Assembly: GCF_947036865.1 (NCBI RefSeq)
Contig: NZ_CAMQSF010000034.1
Span: 1-39,267, forward strand
Origin: an uncultured Caulobacter sp.
Lineage (GTDB): Bacteria > Pseudomonadota > Alphaproteobacteria > Caulobacterales > Caulobacteraceae
Direction: 5' to 3'
DNA length: 39,267 nucleotides
Shown: piece after piece, positions 16,797 through 24,899 of the stretch
Numbering within the stretch: the stretch's first letter is position 1
Layout of the letters: each line of letters starts with the position of its first letter
Notes under the pieces: model-generated
Seen by the model: the letters and a program-made list of their open reading frames with translations, nothing else
Database searches by the model: none
Told to the model about the DNA's origin: nothing
Translations under genes and position numbers: made by a program

Positions 16797-17894
16797 ATGC
16801 GTGACGGGTTCGAGGATGACGAGGCGACCGCGGCCGAGGGGGCGCGCAAGGTCGGCCGGCTCAGCTATCCGTTCGAGGTCGCGCCGGAGGTCGGCTCGGG
16901 CGAGGCGGTCGAGGTCGCGCCGGGCGTGCTGTGGCTGCGCATGCCGCTGGGCGGCTCCCTGCAGTTCATCAATGTCTGGGCGCTGCGCGACGGCGAGGGC
17001 TGGGCGGTGGTCGACACGGGGCTGCAGACCCGCGAGACCAGCCAGGCCTGGCGGACCGCCTTCGCGGGGGTGCTGGGCGGCCGGCCGCTGACGCGGGTGA
17101 TCGTCACCCACCTGCATCCCGACCATGTAGGGCTGGCGGGCTGGATGACCCGCAAGTTCGACTGCCGCCTGTGGATGACCCGGCTGGAATATTTCCAGTG
17201 CCGCATGCTGGTCGCCGACACCGGCCGCGAGGCGCCCGAGGATGGCGTGCGCTTCTTCCGCGCCGCCGGTTGGGACGAGGACGCGATCGAGAACTACAAG
17301 GCCCGCTTCGGCGGCTTCGGCAAGGCGATCTACGCCCTGCCCGACAGCTATCGCCGCCTGTCCGACGGCGAGGCCTTCCAGATCGACGGCCGGACCTGGC
17401 GCGTGGTCACCGGCCAGGGCCATTCGCCGGACCACGCCTGTCTGTGGTGTCCGGAGCTCAACCTGCTGATCTCGGGCGACCAGGTGCTGCCGCGCATCTC
17501 GTCCAACGTCTCGGTGTTTCCGACCGAGCCCGACGCCGATCCCCTGAGCGACTGGCTGCGGTCGCTGGCCAAGGTCAAGGCCGCCGTCCCCGACGAGGTG
17601 ATCGTGCTGCCCGCGCACAACGATCCGTTCGAGGGCCTGCACACGCGGATCGACGGCCTGATCGCCGGGCACGAACGCGGCCTGGCGCGGCTGGAGAAGA
17701 AGCTGGCCGAGCCCAAGCGGGTGGTCGACACCTTCGGCGCCCTGTTCGCCCGGCCGATCGGCCCCGACCTCCTGGGCATGGCCACCGGCGAGGCCCTGGC
17801 TCACCTGAACTGCCTCGTGGGGCGCGGTCGTATCGGTCGGAAGATCGATGAGGCCGGCGTCGCCTGGTACGCGGCGAATTCTAGCGGGGACTAG
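16797..17894 (+). CDS. Metallo-beta-lactamase-fold hydrolase
   Basis: This is a binuclear-metal hydrolase of the MBL fold, 365 residues from ATG 16797. The metal motif THLHPDHVG gives H105, H107, D109 and H110. Further ligands are likely in GHSPDHACLW, in SGDQVLP and in PAHNDPF. The C-terminal extension (HERGLARLEKKLAEPKRVVDTFGALFAR onward) resembles the winged-helix tail of LACTB2-like and acyl-CoA-associated MBL proteins. I prefer 16797 over an ATG at 16746 because GGAAGGAA lies 5-12 bases before it. The MarR gene follows after 47 bases with its own promoter. Thioester hydrolysis would suit the downstream enoyl-CoA hydratase and SDR, but this is inference. Confidence 0.85.
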   Translation: MRDGFEDDEATAAEGARKVGRLSYPFEVAPEVGSGEAVEVAPGVLWLRMPLGGSLQFINVWALRDGEGWAVVDTGLQTRETSQAWRTAFAGVLGGRPLTRVIVTHLHPDHVGLAGWMTRKFDCRLWMTRLEYFQCRMLVADTGREAPEDGVRFFRAAGWDEDAIENYKARFGGFGKAIYALPDSYRRLSDGEAFQIDGRTWRVVTGQGHSPDHACLWCPELNLLISGDQVLPRISSNVSVFPTEPDADPLSDWLRSLAKVKAAVPDEVIVLPAHNDPFEGLHTRIDGLIAGHERGLARLEKKLAEPKRVVDTFGALFARPIGPDLLGMATGEALAHLNCLVGRGRIGRKIDEAGVAWYAANSSGD

Positions 17895-17904
17895 AAACGG
17901 CCGT

Positions 17905-17942
17905 TTGACATTTCGCATGTGAAATAGCTAGGTTCGCCGACA
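17905..17942 (+). promoter_or_regulatory. Leaderless marR promoter with a palindromic operator in its spacer
   Basis: TTGACA (17905-17910) and TAGGTT (17929-17934) are 18 bases apart. The ATG at 17942 is 7 bases after the -10 and has no Shine-Dalgarno, so the mRNA is probably leaderless. A 16-base near-perfect palindrome ATTTCGCATGTGAAAT (17910-17925, one mismatched pair) fills the spacer. It is a plausible operator for the MarR protein itself, which would block polymerase when bound. Confidence 0.65.
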
Positions 17943-18385
17943 TGTCCGCGCCGGCCGATCCCCGCCTCATCTTCCTGCTCAACGCCGGCCATCGGCGCGT
18001 CCAGCGCTGGATCGAGGGCAAGATGGCGGCCAAGGGCGTCACGACCGCCGCCCAGTCGGGCGTGCTGTTCTTTCTCGGCGAGCAGGACGGCGCCCTGATC
18101 GGCGAGGCGGCCGACGCCCTTGACCTCGCGCCGTCGGCCATGACCGGGCTGATCGACCGCATGACACGGGCGGAACTGGTTGAGCGTCGCGCCGACCCCA
18201 AGGACGGCCGCGCCATGCGCCTGCACCTGACCGACAAGGGCCGCGCCGCGCGGGAGGCCGCCAAGGCCGGCCTCGACGGCTTGAACGCCCACCTGCGCGA
18301 AGGCTTCACCGACGCCGAGATCGCGGTGGTCGGCCGCTGGCTCGCCAGCCTGCAAACCAAGTTCCCGAAGGGAGAGCATCCATGA
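17942..18385 (+). CDS. MarR-family transcriptional regulator
   Basis: This is a 147-residue winged-helix regulator of the MarR family, usually a dimeric repressor released by small aromatic or acyl ligands. The DNA-binding part contains the recognition helix region DALDLAPSAMTGLIDRMTRAELVERR and the wing RRADPKDGRAMRLHLTDKGR. The N- and C-terminal helices would form the dimer interface. Its stop overlaps the start of the enoyl-CoA hydratase gene (ATGA), so the two are translationally coupled, and it most likely controls that operon. A palindrome within its own promoter suggests autoregulation. The ligand is unknown; the operon content points to an acyl-CoA or the acid it derives from. Confidence 0.93.
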   Translation: MSAPADPRLIFLLNAGHRRVQRWIEGKMAAKGVTTAAQSGVLFFLGEQDGALIGEAADALDLAPSAMTGLIDRMTRAELVERRADPKDGRAMRLHLTDKGRAAREAAKAGLDGLNAHLREGFTDAEIAVVGRWLASLQTKFPKGEHP

Positions 18386-19152
18386 CCGACCATGTGAAGG
18401 TCGAGATCGACGCCGGCGTGATGACCCTCACCCTGGCGCGTCCGGAGAAGAAGAACGCCCTGTCCAACGCCATGTATGGCGTGCTGGCCGACAGCCTGGA
18501 GGCGGCCGAGAAGGACCCCGCGGTGCGGGTCGTGGTCTTCCAGGCCGACGGCGACAGCTTCACGGCCGGCAACGACCTGGCGGACTTCACCGCCCAGGCC
18601 ACGGGCGCCTTCACCGGCGAGCGGCACGTGGGACGGTTCCTGAAGGCCCTGGCGCACGCCACCCGTCCGCTGGTCGCCGCCGTCCAGGGCCAGGCCGTCG
18701 GGGTCGGCACGACCATGCTGCTGCACTGCGACCTCGTCTTCGTCACGCCGGACGCGCGGCTGACCACGCCGTTCGTCAATCTGGCCCTGGTGCCGGAGGC
18801 GGCGTCCAGCTGGCTCCTGCCGGCCCGGATCGGCCATGCCCGCGCCTATGCGATGTTCGCCCTGGGCGAGCCGGTCGACGGCGCCACGGCCGTCGCCTGG
18901 GGCCTGGCCAACGGCTCGGCCGAGCTTGCCGACCTGCGGGTCCGGGCTCGCGCCGCCGCCGATCAGCTGGCCAAGCGGCCGCTGGGGGCGCTGACGATCA
19001 CCAAGCGCCTGATGCGCGACGCCGAGAAGATCGCCGCCCTGATGGATGTCGAAGGCGCGCAGTTCGCGGCTCGCCTGCAGACCGCCGAGGCGCGCGAGGC
19101 CTTCATGGCCTTCGCCGAGCGCCGCGCGCCCGACTTCAGCAAGGTCGGCTAG
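18382..19152 (+). CDS. Enoyl-CoA hydratase/isomerase family protein
   Basis: This is a 256-residue crotonase-fold enzyme acting on acyl-CoA. The N-terminus has ARPEKKNALSNAMYGVL, and oxyanion-hole segments are FTAGNDLADF and QGQAVGVGTTMLLHCDLVF. The acidic residue of the active site is likely the Glu in LVPEAASSWLLP; the usual first catalytic Glu of hydratases is not obvious, which favours an isomerase or a one-acid variant. The start overlaps the MarR stop by four bases. The SDR gene lies 84 bases downstream with its own ribosome site. The substrate cannot be determined; degradation of fatty or aromatic acids is the family expectation. Confidence 0.9.
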   Translation: MTDHVKVEIDAGVMTLTLARPEKKNALSNAMYGVLADSLEAAEKDPAVRVVVFQADGDSFTAGNDLADFTAQATGAFTGERHVGRFLKALAHATRPLVAAVQGQAVGVGTTMLLHCDLVFVTPDARLTTPFVNLALVPEAASSWLLPARIGHARAYAMFALGEPVDGATAVAWGLANGSAELADLRVRARAAADQLAKRPLGALTITKRLMRDAEKIAALMDVEGAQFAARLQTAEAREAFMAFAERRAPDFSKVG

Positions 19153-19236
19153 GCGCTCATCCTTTCGGCGCTGGGGATTTGGGCGATCCGGATGTAGCGT
19201 GGTCGACATAACGCCAAAGAGCGGGAGGGAATGGGC

Positions 19237-20208
19237 ATGAGCCAGCGGATCACCTCGGCCTTCGGGGCCATGTCGACGGCGCGCGAGGTCGTGGCCGGCC
19301 ATGACCTGTCGGGGCGGGTCGCCATCGTCACGGGCGCGGCCACGGGCATCGGCGTCGAGACCGCGCGGGCCCTCGCCCTGGCGGGCGCGGAGGTCATCAT
19401 CGCCGCCCGCAAGCCGGATCTGGGCGAAGAGGTCGCCAACGCGATCAACCAGGAAGCCGGCCTCAAGCGCGCCAGTTTCGGCATGGTCGACCTGGCCAGC
19501 CTGGAGTCGGTCCGCCACTTCGCCCACGCCTGGGGCGACCGGCCGATCGACCTCCTGATCAACAACGCCGGCGTCATGGCCAGTCCGCTGATGCGCACGG
19601 TCGACGGCTTCGAGATGCAGTTCGGCACCAATCACCTGGGCCATTTCCTGCTGTCGGTTCTGCTGGCGCCCAATCTCGTGTCGGCGGCCAAGAAGAGCGG
19701 CAAGCGCTCGCGGCTGGTGTCGCTGTCGTCGATCGGCCACCGCCGCTCGGGCGTCCATTTCGACGATCCGAACTACCAGACCCGTCCCTACGACAAGTGG
19801 GAGGCCTACGGCCAGGCCAAGACCGCCAACAGCCTGTTCGCGGTGGGCTTCGACAAGCGCTTCAAGGACCATGGCGTCAACGCCAACGCCGTGATGCCCG
19901 GCGGCATCATGACCCCCCTGCAGCGACACATGACCCTCGACGAGCAGCGGGCCATGGGCTGGATCGACGAGACCGGCAAGGTCCGCGACGGCTTCAAGAC
20001 GACCGAGCAGGGCGCGTCCACCAGCGTCTGGGCGGCGGTCGGGGCCGAGCTCGAAGGCGTCGGCGGACTCTATCTGGAGGACTGCGCCCAGGCCGCGCCG
20101 TGGAGCAAGGACCATCCCTGGAACGGCGTCCTGCCGCACGCTCTGGACCCGGAGGCGGCCGACCGGCTCTGGGACCTGTCGGTCGAACTGACCGGAGCCG
20201 GCGGCTGA
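19237..20208 (+). CDS. Short-chain dehydrogenase/reductase, retinol-dehydrogenase-like
   Basis: This is a 323-residue NAD(P)-dependent oxidoreductase. The Rossmann motif TGAATGIG is at 32-39, NNAG follows in LLINNAGVMAS, the catalytic Ser is in RLVSLSSIGHRRSG, and YGQAK gives Y191 and K195. The extended length and NAVMPGGIMTPLQRHM region resemble the WW-oxidoreductase/retinol-dehydrogenase branch. I start at the second ATG (19237) because GGGAGGGA ends 6 bases before it, whereas the first ATG (19231) is too close. It is downstream of the enoyl-CoA hydratase and overlaps the next gene by one base (TGATG), so these belong to one transcription unit. Confidence 0.9.
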   Translation: MSQRITSAFGAMSTAREVVAGHDLSGRVAIVTGAATGIGVETARALALAGAEVIIAARKPDLGEEVANAINQEAGLKRASFGMVDLASLESVRHFAHAWGDRPIDLLINNAGVMASPLMRTVDGFEMQFGTNHLGHFLLSVLLAPNLVSAAKKSGKRSRLVSLSSIGHRRSGVHFDDPNYQTRPYDKWEAYGQAKTANSLFAVGFDKRFKDHGVNANAVMPGGIMTPLQRHMTLDEQRAMGWIDETGKVRDGFKTTEQGASTSVWAAVGAELEGVGGLYLEDCAQAAPWSKDHPWNGVLPHALDPEAADRLWDLSVELTGAGG

Positions 20209-20741
20209 TGCGGCGAGAGACGCTCTGGACCCTGGCGGGCGTCGCGGCCGTCGCGGGCGGCTTTGTCGACCTGATCGGACCGCTTCTCTATCCGCATATG
20301 GTCGAACAGGCTCAGTTGCTCACCTATGTCGGCATCGACCTTTTCCTGCTGCTGGGCATGCTGGGTCTGCAATCGGCGACCGGTCAGGCCACGGGCTGGG
20401 CGGGGCTGGTCGGCTTCGTGACGGCGGTGGGCGGCGTGCTGCTGGTGCGCTCCTCGGCGGCCAACGTCCTGGGACCGTCGACCTACGCCATCGCCTCGGC
20501 CGTCTGGGCGATCGGCATGGCGATCTGGGGTCTGGCGCAGCTGCGGCCTCGCACGCCGTTCCGCTGGGCGGGCCAACTCTGGTTCTTCGCCGTGCTCGTG
20601 CCGCTTGCGCCGATGATGTTCGGCGATCGCCGACCGTCTCATCAGCACGAGGCGCACGCCCTCTTCGCCCTGGGCTTTATCGTCCTGGGCGTCCAGCTGG
20701 TCCGTGTTTCGCGCGCGAGCGGAGAGGATCGGCCAACCTAG
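20208..20741 (+). CDS. Small multi-pass membrane protein
   Basis: This 177-residue protein has about five hydrophobic helices, including TLAGVAAVAGGFVDLIGPLL, GIDLFLLLGMLGLQ, GWAGLVGFVTAVGGVLLV, AIASAVWAIGMAIWGLAQL and a C-terminal LFALGFIVLGVQLV. I recognise no family. The ATG overlaps the SDR stop by one base (TGATG), strong evidence for coupling, and fixes the start even though the open frame extends upstream through the SDR gene. Two His-rich residues clusters (SHQHEAHA) lie before the last helix. Its stop shares CTAG with the convergent TfoX-like gene. Confidence 0.8.
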   Translation: MRRETLWTLAGVAAVAGGFVDLIGPLLYPHMVEQAQLLTYVGIDLFLLLGMLGLQSATGQATGWAGLVGFVTAVGGVLLVRSSAANVLGPSTYAIASAVWAIGMAIWGLAQLRPRTPFRWAGQLWFFAVLVPLAPMMFGDRRPSHQHEAHALFALGFIVLGVQLVRVSRASGEDRPT

Positions 20742-21085
20742 GCTCGCTCACCGGAGGAGGGCTTTCGCTTGCGCGCCGCGACCGCCAACGACTTGCGCGC
20801 CCAGTCGAGCAGGATCTCCTGATCGTCCAGCGCCTCGGCGGGCGCGGACCAGTAGGCCATGGCCTTGTCGCCGTCGAACGGCTTGAAGGCCTGGGCGCCG
20901 GCCGCCTCCAGCTCCGGCCTCAGGGTCTCGTCGCCCTTCAGATAGAGCACGTCGTCGGCGATGAGGGCGAAAAACAATCCGTTCGCATAGACCCCGACTC
21001 CGCCGAACATGGCGCGCGAGGCGATCTGGCCCAGCGGGGCCAGTTGCTCCAAAACGAAGTCCCGATAGTCCGCCGAGACCGCCAT
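20738..21085 (-). CDS. TfoX/Sxy N-terminal-domain protein
   Basis: The 115-residue product consists of a TfoX N-terminal domain only: YRDFVLEQLAPLGQIASRAMFGGVGVYANGLFFALIADDVLYLK is characteristic. In gammaproteobacteria full TfoX/Sxy proteins activate competence genes, but single-domain alphaproteobacterial versions have no established role. The C-terminus is a basic helix (ARKSLAVAARKRKPSSGERA). The ATG at 21085 overlaps, base for base, the ATG of the divergent GNAT gene (21084). A longer reading from 21154 exists, but the family begins at MAVSADYRD. It is convergent with the membrane protein gene and shares its CTAG stop. Confidence 0.88.
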   Translation of the reverse strand: MAVSADYRDFVLEQLAPLGQIASRAMFGGVGVYANGLFFALIADDVLYLKGDETLRPELEAAGAQAFKPFDGDKAMAYWSAPAEALDDQEILLDWARKSLAVAARKRKPSSGERA

Positions 21086-21578
21086 GCCTGTTACCGCCAA
21101 AGTGTCCGTGAGAGCCGCGACGCCCGCCGACGCGGCGCTGATCCACCAATTCATCCTCGATCTGGCGGACTATGAAAAGCTGCTGGACGCGGTCGAGGCC
21201 ACGCAGGCCGACACCGCCGCGGCCCTGTTCGGCGAGCGCCCCCGCGCCTTCGCCGACATCGCCGAGATCGGCGGCGAGCCGGTCGGTTTCGCCCTGTGGT
21301 TCTACAACTACTCGACCTTCGTCGGCCGGCACGGGATCTATCTGGAGGATCTGTTCGTGCGTCCCGAGGCGCGCGGATCCGGCGCGGGCAAGGCGCTCTT
21401 GGCCAACCTCGCCAAGCGCTGCGTCGACGAGGGGCTGGGGCGCCTGGAATGGTCGGTGCTGGACTGGAACGCCCCGTCCATCGCCTTCTACGACCGCCTC
21501 GGCGCGGCTTCGATGAACGAGTGGATCATCCGTCGACTGACGGGCGAGAACCTGCGGGCCCTGGCGTCGCTATTCTAG
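21084..21578 (+). CDS. GNAT family N-acetyltransferase
   Basis: This is a 164-residue GCN5-related acetyltransferase similar to spermidine/diamine-type enzymes. The sequence starts VSVRAATPADAALIHQFILDLADYEKL and contains FALWFYNYSTFVGRHGIYLEDLFVRPEARGSGAGKALL (given in parts), in which RGSGAGKAL is the acetyl-CoA-binding motif A. The C-terminal motif is LEWSVLDWNAPSIAFYDRLGA. These features resemble the SAT1-like polyamine acetyltransferase branch. The start codon overlaps that of the divergent TfoX-like gene, and the 3' end overlaps the convergent MFS gene by 9 bases. GTG codons at residues 7 and 9 are alternatives that would separate the starts. Confidence 0.9.
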   Translation: MPVTAKVSVRAATPADAALIHQFILDLADYEKLLDAVEATQADTAAALFGERPRAFADIAEIGGEPVGFALWFYNYSTFVGRHGIYLEDLFVRPEARGSGAGKALLANLAKRCVDEGLGRLEWSVLDWNAPSIAFYDRLGAASMNEWIIRRLTGENLRALASLF

Positions 21579-22829
21579 CCGGTCGGCCTTGCGCAGGTCG
21601 GGGAACAGGAAGGCCCACAGGGCGGTGACCGCCATGGCCCCGACGCCGCCGAACACCGCGGCGCCGATCGGACCCAGCAGCCAGGCCGCCGCGCCGCTCT
21701 CGACTTCGCCCAGCTCGTTGGAGGCGCTGATGAACACGCCCGAGACGGCGGCGACGCGGCCGCGCATGGCGTCCGGCGTGACGATCTGAACCAGGGTCTG
21801 GCGGACATAGACGCTGAGCATGTCGGCCCCGCCCAGCACCGCCAGCGCCGCCACCGACAGCCATGTCAGCTTCGAGAGGCCGAACACCGCCGTGGCCAAG
21901 CCGAACACCGCCACGCCCGCGAACATGATCCGCCCCGCGTGCCGCCGGATCGGCTTGGCGGCCAGATAGATCCCGACCAGGGTCGCGCCGATCGCCGGGG
22001 CGGCGCGCAACAGCCCGAAGCCGCCCGGGCCGATGTGCAGCACGTCCTTGGCGAACACCGGCAGCAGGGCCGTGGCGCCGCCCAGGATCACCGCGAACAG
22101 GTCGAGCGAGATCGAGCCGAAGACGATCTTGTTGTTCCAGACATAGGCCAGGCCCTCCTTGATCAGTTCGACGCGCGAGCCGGGCTGGGTTTCGGGCCGC
22201 GTGTTCTTGCGGATCAACAGGGCCAGCAGGGCGGCCGTCAGATAGAGGCCGAAAGAGGTCCCGAAGGCCGCCGCCGGCGAATAGACCAGCAGCAGGCCGC
22301 CCAGGGCCGGGCCGAGGATCGACCCCGACTGCCAGGACAGCGAGTTCCAGGCGATGGCGCGCGGCAGCAGCGGGCGCGGCACCAGCATCGGCCCCATGGC
22401 GCTGCTCGCGGGGGACAGGAAGGCGCGGCTGGCCCCGAACAGAACCGAGATGGCGAAGATCGGCCACAGCGCGTGCGAGCCCAGCAGGGCCAGGGTCAGC
22501 AGCACGCCGGCGCTGACCGCGTCGAGCGCGAGGGTCGCGGCGACGATCAGCTTGCGGGTCCGGCGGTCCGCCGTCTCGCCCGCCACCAGGGTCAGCAGGA
22601 ACAGCGGCAGGAACTGCGCCAGGCCGATCATCGAGACCATGAAGGCCGACTCGCCGACCGAGCGGGTCAGGCGGGCGATCGCATAGACCTGCCAGCCCAG
22701 GGCCACCGATTGGATCTGAACGCCCAGGGTCGACACGAACCGCGCGGCCCAGAACAGAAGAAAGTCACGCTCCCGCAACAGGGCGCGGGTAGACGTGTCG
22801 GGAGCGGGCTCGGCGGCTTGGTCGGACAT
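21570..22829 (-). CDS. MFS transporter, enterobactin-exporter (EntS)-like
   Basis: This is a 419-residue major facilitator with about 12 hydrophobic helices. It begins RDFLLFWAARFVSTLGVQIQSVALGWQVY and has the cytoplasmic loop motif AGETADRRTRKLIV between helices 2 and 3, as in EntS/MefA-type drug or siderophore exporters. The proline-containing LSPASSAMGPMLVPR segment is also typical of that group. I start at ATG 22829; an ATG at 22865 upstream adds a cysteine-containing segment that looks non-homologous. The gene is convergent with the GNAT gene. The substrate is unknown and no siderophore gene is near. Confidence 0.87.
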   Translation of the reverse strand: MSDQAAEPAPDTSTRALLRERDFLLFWAARFVSTLGVQIQSVALGWQVYAIARLTRSVGESAFMVSMIGLAQFLPLFLLTLVAGETADRRTRKLIVAATLALDAVSAGVLLTLALLGSHALWPIFAISVLFGASRAFLSPASSAMGPMLVPRPLLPRAIAWNSLSWQSGSILGPALGGLLLVYSPAAAFGTSFGLYLTAALLALLIRKNTRPETQPGSRVELIKEGLAYVWNNKIVFGSISLDLFAVILGGATALLPVFAKDVLHIGPGGFGLLRAAPAIGATLVGIYLAAKPIRRHAGRIMFAGVAVFGLATAVFGLSKLTWLSVAALAVLGGADMLSVYVRQTLVQIVTPDAMRGRVAAVSGVFISASNELGEVESGAAAWLLGPIGAAVFGGVGAMAVTALWAFLFPDLRKADRLE

Positions 22830-22870
22830 CGGGTCGCAACATAGGGCCAAGCTGTCGCGCCGCAACGTTA

Positions 22871-22899
22871 TTGACCCGAGAAAGGCTTGGCCCTACAGC
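22871..22899 (+). promoter_or_regulatory. Candidate promoter upstream of the second GNAT gene
   Basis: TTGACC (22871-22876) and TACAGC (22894-22899) are 17 bases apart on the plus strand. The gene starts about 130 bases further on, so the leader would be long; I see no clear structure in it. Confidence 0.35.
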
Positions 22900-23030
22900 G
22901 CGCGCGTCCTTTTGGAGATGTCCGGGCATGCGAGCCCCCCGACGAATGACGCGCGAACGCGCCACGACCTGAACTTCTCCCGCGCCTTCGCGTCGGGAGC
23001 CCCCGACGCTCTTTCGCATTTCGAAGGCCG

Positions 23031-23567
23031 ATGACCTCCACCGTCCACAAGATCGCCGCCGCCGCGCCGACCCTGCCCCCCCTGACCCGCGAGACGCCGG
23101 ATCTGGAGGCGGCCGTGACCGCCCTGATCGACCGGGTGTTCGGTCCGGGCCGCTTCGCCAAGTCGTCCGAGCGTCTGCGCGAGGGCAACACCCTGCTGGC
23201 CGACTGCTCGTTCGTGGCCCTGCGGGACGGCGCGCCGGTCGGCTGCTGCCGGATGTGGCCGGTGACGATCGGCGGCGAGTCCGTGGCCTTCCTGGGGCCG
23301 CTGGCCGTCGATCCCGACGAGCGCAGCGCCGGCCTGGGCCAGGCGCTGGTCGAGCGCGCGGTCGAGGCCGCCCGCGCCGCCGGCTGGCGCGCCGTGCTGC
23401 TGGTGGGCGATGGTCCCTATTTCGGCCGGGTCGGCTTTTCGAACGCCCATACGGGCAAGATCGTGATGCCGGGCCCGGTGGATCAGCGCCGCGTGCTGCT
23501 ATTGCCGCTGACCGAGCGGGGCGACGAAGGGCTTCAAGGGCTCGTCGCGATCGCGCCGCGCGCTTGA
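23031..23567 (+). CDS. GNAT family N-acetyltransferase (YhbS-like)
   Basis: This 178-residue acetyltransferase has the acetyl-CoA motif LGPLAVDPDERSAGLGQALVERAVEAARAAG at about residues 83-113. It is followed by AVLLVGDGPYFGRVGFSNA, typical of the YhbS-like N-acetyltransferase group. The N-terminal 25 residues are a low-complexity extension. The gene is divergent from the MFS transporter and lies 32 bases ahead of the DUF1285 gene, with which it may be co-transcribed. Protein or small-molecule substrate is unknown. Confidence 0.9.
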   Translation: MTSTVHKIAAAAPTLPPLTRETPDLEAAVTALIDRVFGPGRFAKSSERLREGNTLLADCSFVALRDGAPVGCCRMWPVTIGGESVAFLGPLAVDPDERSAGLGQALVERAVEAARAAGWRAVLLVGDGPYFGRVGFSNAHTGKIVMPGPVDQRRVLLLPLTERGDEGLQGLVAIAPRA

Positions 23568-23599
23568 GCCGGCGGCCTTAACGGCCTAACTGATCCTCG

Positions 23600-24181
23600 A
23601 TGACCGAGGCTTCGAAACCGGGACTGGAAGGCGTCGCCCAGGCGGCCCAAAACGCGCAGGTCGGGGGCGCGCGCGGCCTGCCGCCGGTGCATCTGTGGAA
23701 CCCGCCGCATTGCGGCGAGATCGACATCCGCATCCGCAAGGACGGCGTCTGGTTCCATGAGGGCGCGCCCATCGGGCGCGAGGCCCTGGTGCGCCTGTTC
23801 TCCACCGTCCTGCGGCTCGACCCCGACGGCTATCATCTGGTCACGCCGGTCGAGAAGCTGAGAATCACGGTCGAGGACGCGCCGTTCATCGCCACCCGCG
23901 TCGACCGGCGCGGCGAGGCCCTGGTCTTCGAGACCAATGTCGGCGATGTCGTCGAGGCTGGGCCCGAGCACGGCGTCCGCGTCCAGATCGATCCGGACAC
24001 GGGAGAGCCGCGTCCCTATCTGCACGTCCGTCGCGGCCTGGAGGCGCTGATCGCCCGCCCGGTCTTCTACGAGCTGGCCGAGATGGCGGCGCCGACCGCC
24101 ACCGCGCGGGGCGAGGTCTGGGGCGTGCGGTCGAACGGCGCCTTCTTTCCGATCGCCACGGCCGGAGCGGCGCTGGAATGA
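23600..24181 (+). CDS. DUF1285 domain-containing protein
   Basis: This 193-residue protein belongs to the DUF1285 family, widespread in proteobacteria and of unknown role. The conserved features are PPVHLWNPPHCGEIDIRI at about residues 28-45, then KDGVWFHEGAPIGREALVRLFSTVLR and the middle region GYHLVTPVEKLRITVEDAPF (read as successive parts). No signal peptide is present, so it is cytoplasmic. It overlaps the CoA pyrophosphatase gene by four bases (ATGA). This tight coupling to a NUDIX hydrolase and CCA-adding enzyme is common in alphaproteobacteria and hints at a housekeeping role. Confidence 0.88.
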   Translation: MTEASKPGLEGVAQAAQNAQVGGARGLPPVHLWNPPHCGEIDIRIRKDGVWFHEGAPIGREALVRLFSTVLRLDPDGYHLVTPVEKLRITVEDAPFIATRVDRRGEALVFETNVGDVVEAGPEHGVRVQIDPDTGEPRPYLHVRRGLEALIARPVFYELAEMAAPTATARGEVWGVRSNGAFFPIATAGAALE

Positions 24182-24828
24182 CGCCCGAGGAACGCCGGGC
24201 CTGGATCGCCGGCCGGCTGCACCCGATAGAGCACTACGACCCGAGCCTGGCCCATCCGCGCAAGTCGGACTTCGACCTCAACCCAGGGCTCGCGATCGAC
24301 AATCCCCACGCCCTGCGGCCGGCCGCCGTGCTGGTGGGGCTGATCGAGCACGCCGACGGCCTCACCGTCCTCCTGACCCGCCGCGCCGACACCCTGCGCA
24401 GCCACACCGGCCAGATCGCCTTTCCCGGCGGGCGCTGCGACCCTGGCGAGCTGCCCTGGGAGACGGCCCTGCGCGAGGCCCAGGAGGAGGTGGGGCTCGA
24501 CCCGTCGCTCGTCACCCTGGCGGGCCTGCTGCACGGCTATCAGACGGTGACCGGCTTCCACGTGACGCCGGTGGTCGGCTTCGTCGACCCGAAGGCGGTG
24601 TTCACGCCGAGTCCGGAGGAAGTGGCCGACGTCTTCGAGACGCCGTTCGACTTCCTGATGAACCCCGACAACCACCAGCGACAATCGCGGGAGGCTCCGA
24701 CCGGCGGGCGTCGTCATTTCTATGCGATGCCCTGGAACGACCGCTTCATCTGGGGCGCGACCGCCGGAATGTTGCGGTCCTTGTATGAGGCCCTTTACGA
24801 CGAAGCCGGACATCCGCTCCCCGAATAG
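24178..24828 (+). CDS. CoA pyrophosphatase (NUDIX hydrolase)
   Basis: This 216-residue NUDIX enzyme probably cleaves coenzyme A and its derivatives to 3',5'-ADP and phosphopantetheine. The NUDIX box Gx5Ex7REUxEExGU runs from G85 to L107 with E91, R99, E100, E103 and E104 all in place. It is preceded by the CoA-pyrophosphatase signature LLTRRADTLRSHTGQIAFPG. The start overlaps the DUF1285 stop (ATGA). Downstream lie strong palindromes that could end the transcript. Confidence 0.92.
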   Translation: MTPEERRAWIAGRLHPIEHYDPSLAHPRKSDFDLNPGLAIDNPHALRPAAVLVGLIEHADGLTVLLTRRADTLRSHTGQIAFPGGRCDPGELPWETALREAQEEVGLDPSLVTLAGLLHGYQTVTGFHVTPVVGFVDPKAVFTPSPEEVADVFETPFDFLMNPDNHQRQSREAPTGGRRHFYAMPWNDRFIWGATAGMLRSLYEALYDEAGHPLPE

Positions 24829-24878
24829 AGCGTTTGCCATCTGGTGAAATAACGGGCTTCTGGCCTAGGATTAGCGCC

Positions 24879-24895
24879 CCTTCGCGCCGCGAAGG
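24879..24895. repeat. Short hairpin CCTTCGC-gcc-GCGAAGG
   Basis: A perfect 7-bp stem with a 3-base loop lies 50 bases after the CoA pyrophosphatase stop. There is no T-run, so an intrinsic terminator role is possible but unproven. It is the first of three consecutive inverted repeats. Confidence 0.6.
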
Positions 24896-24899
24896 AGCA

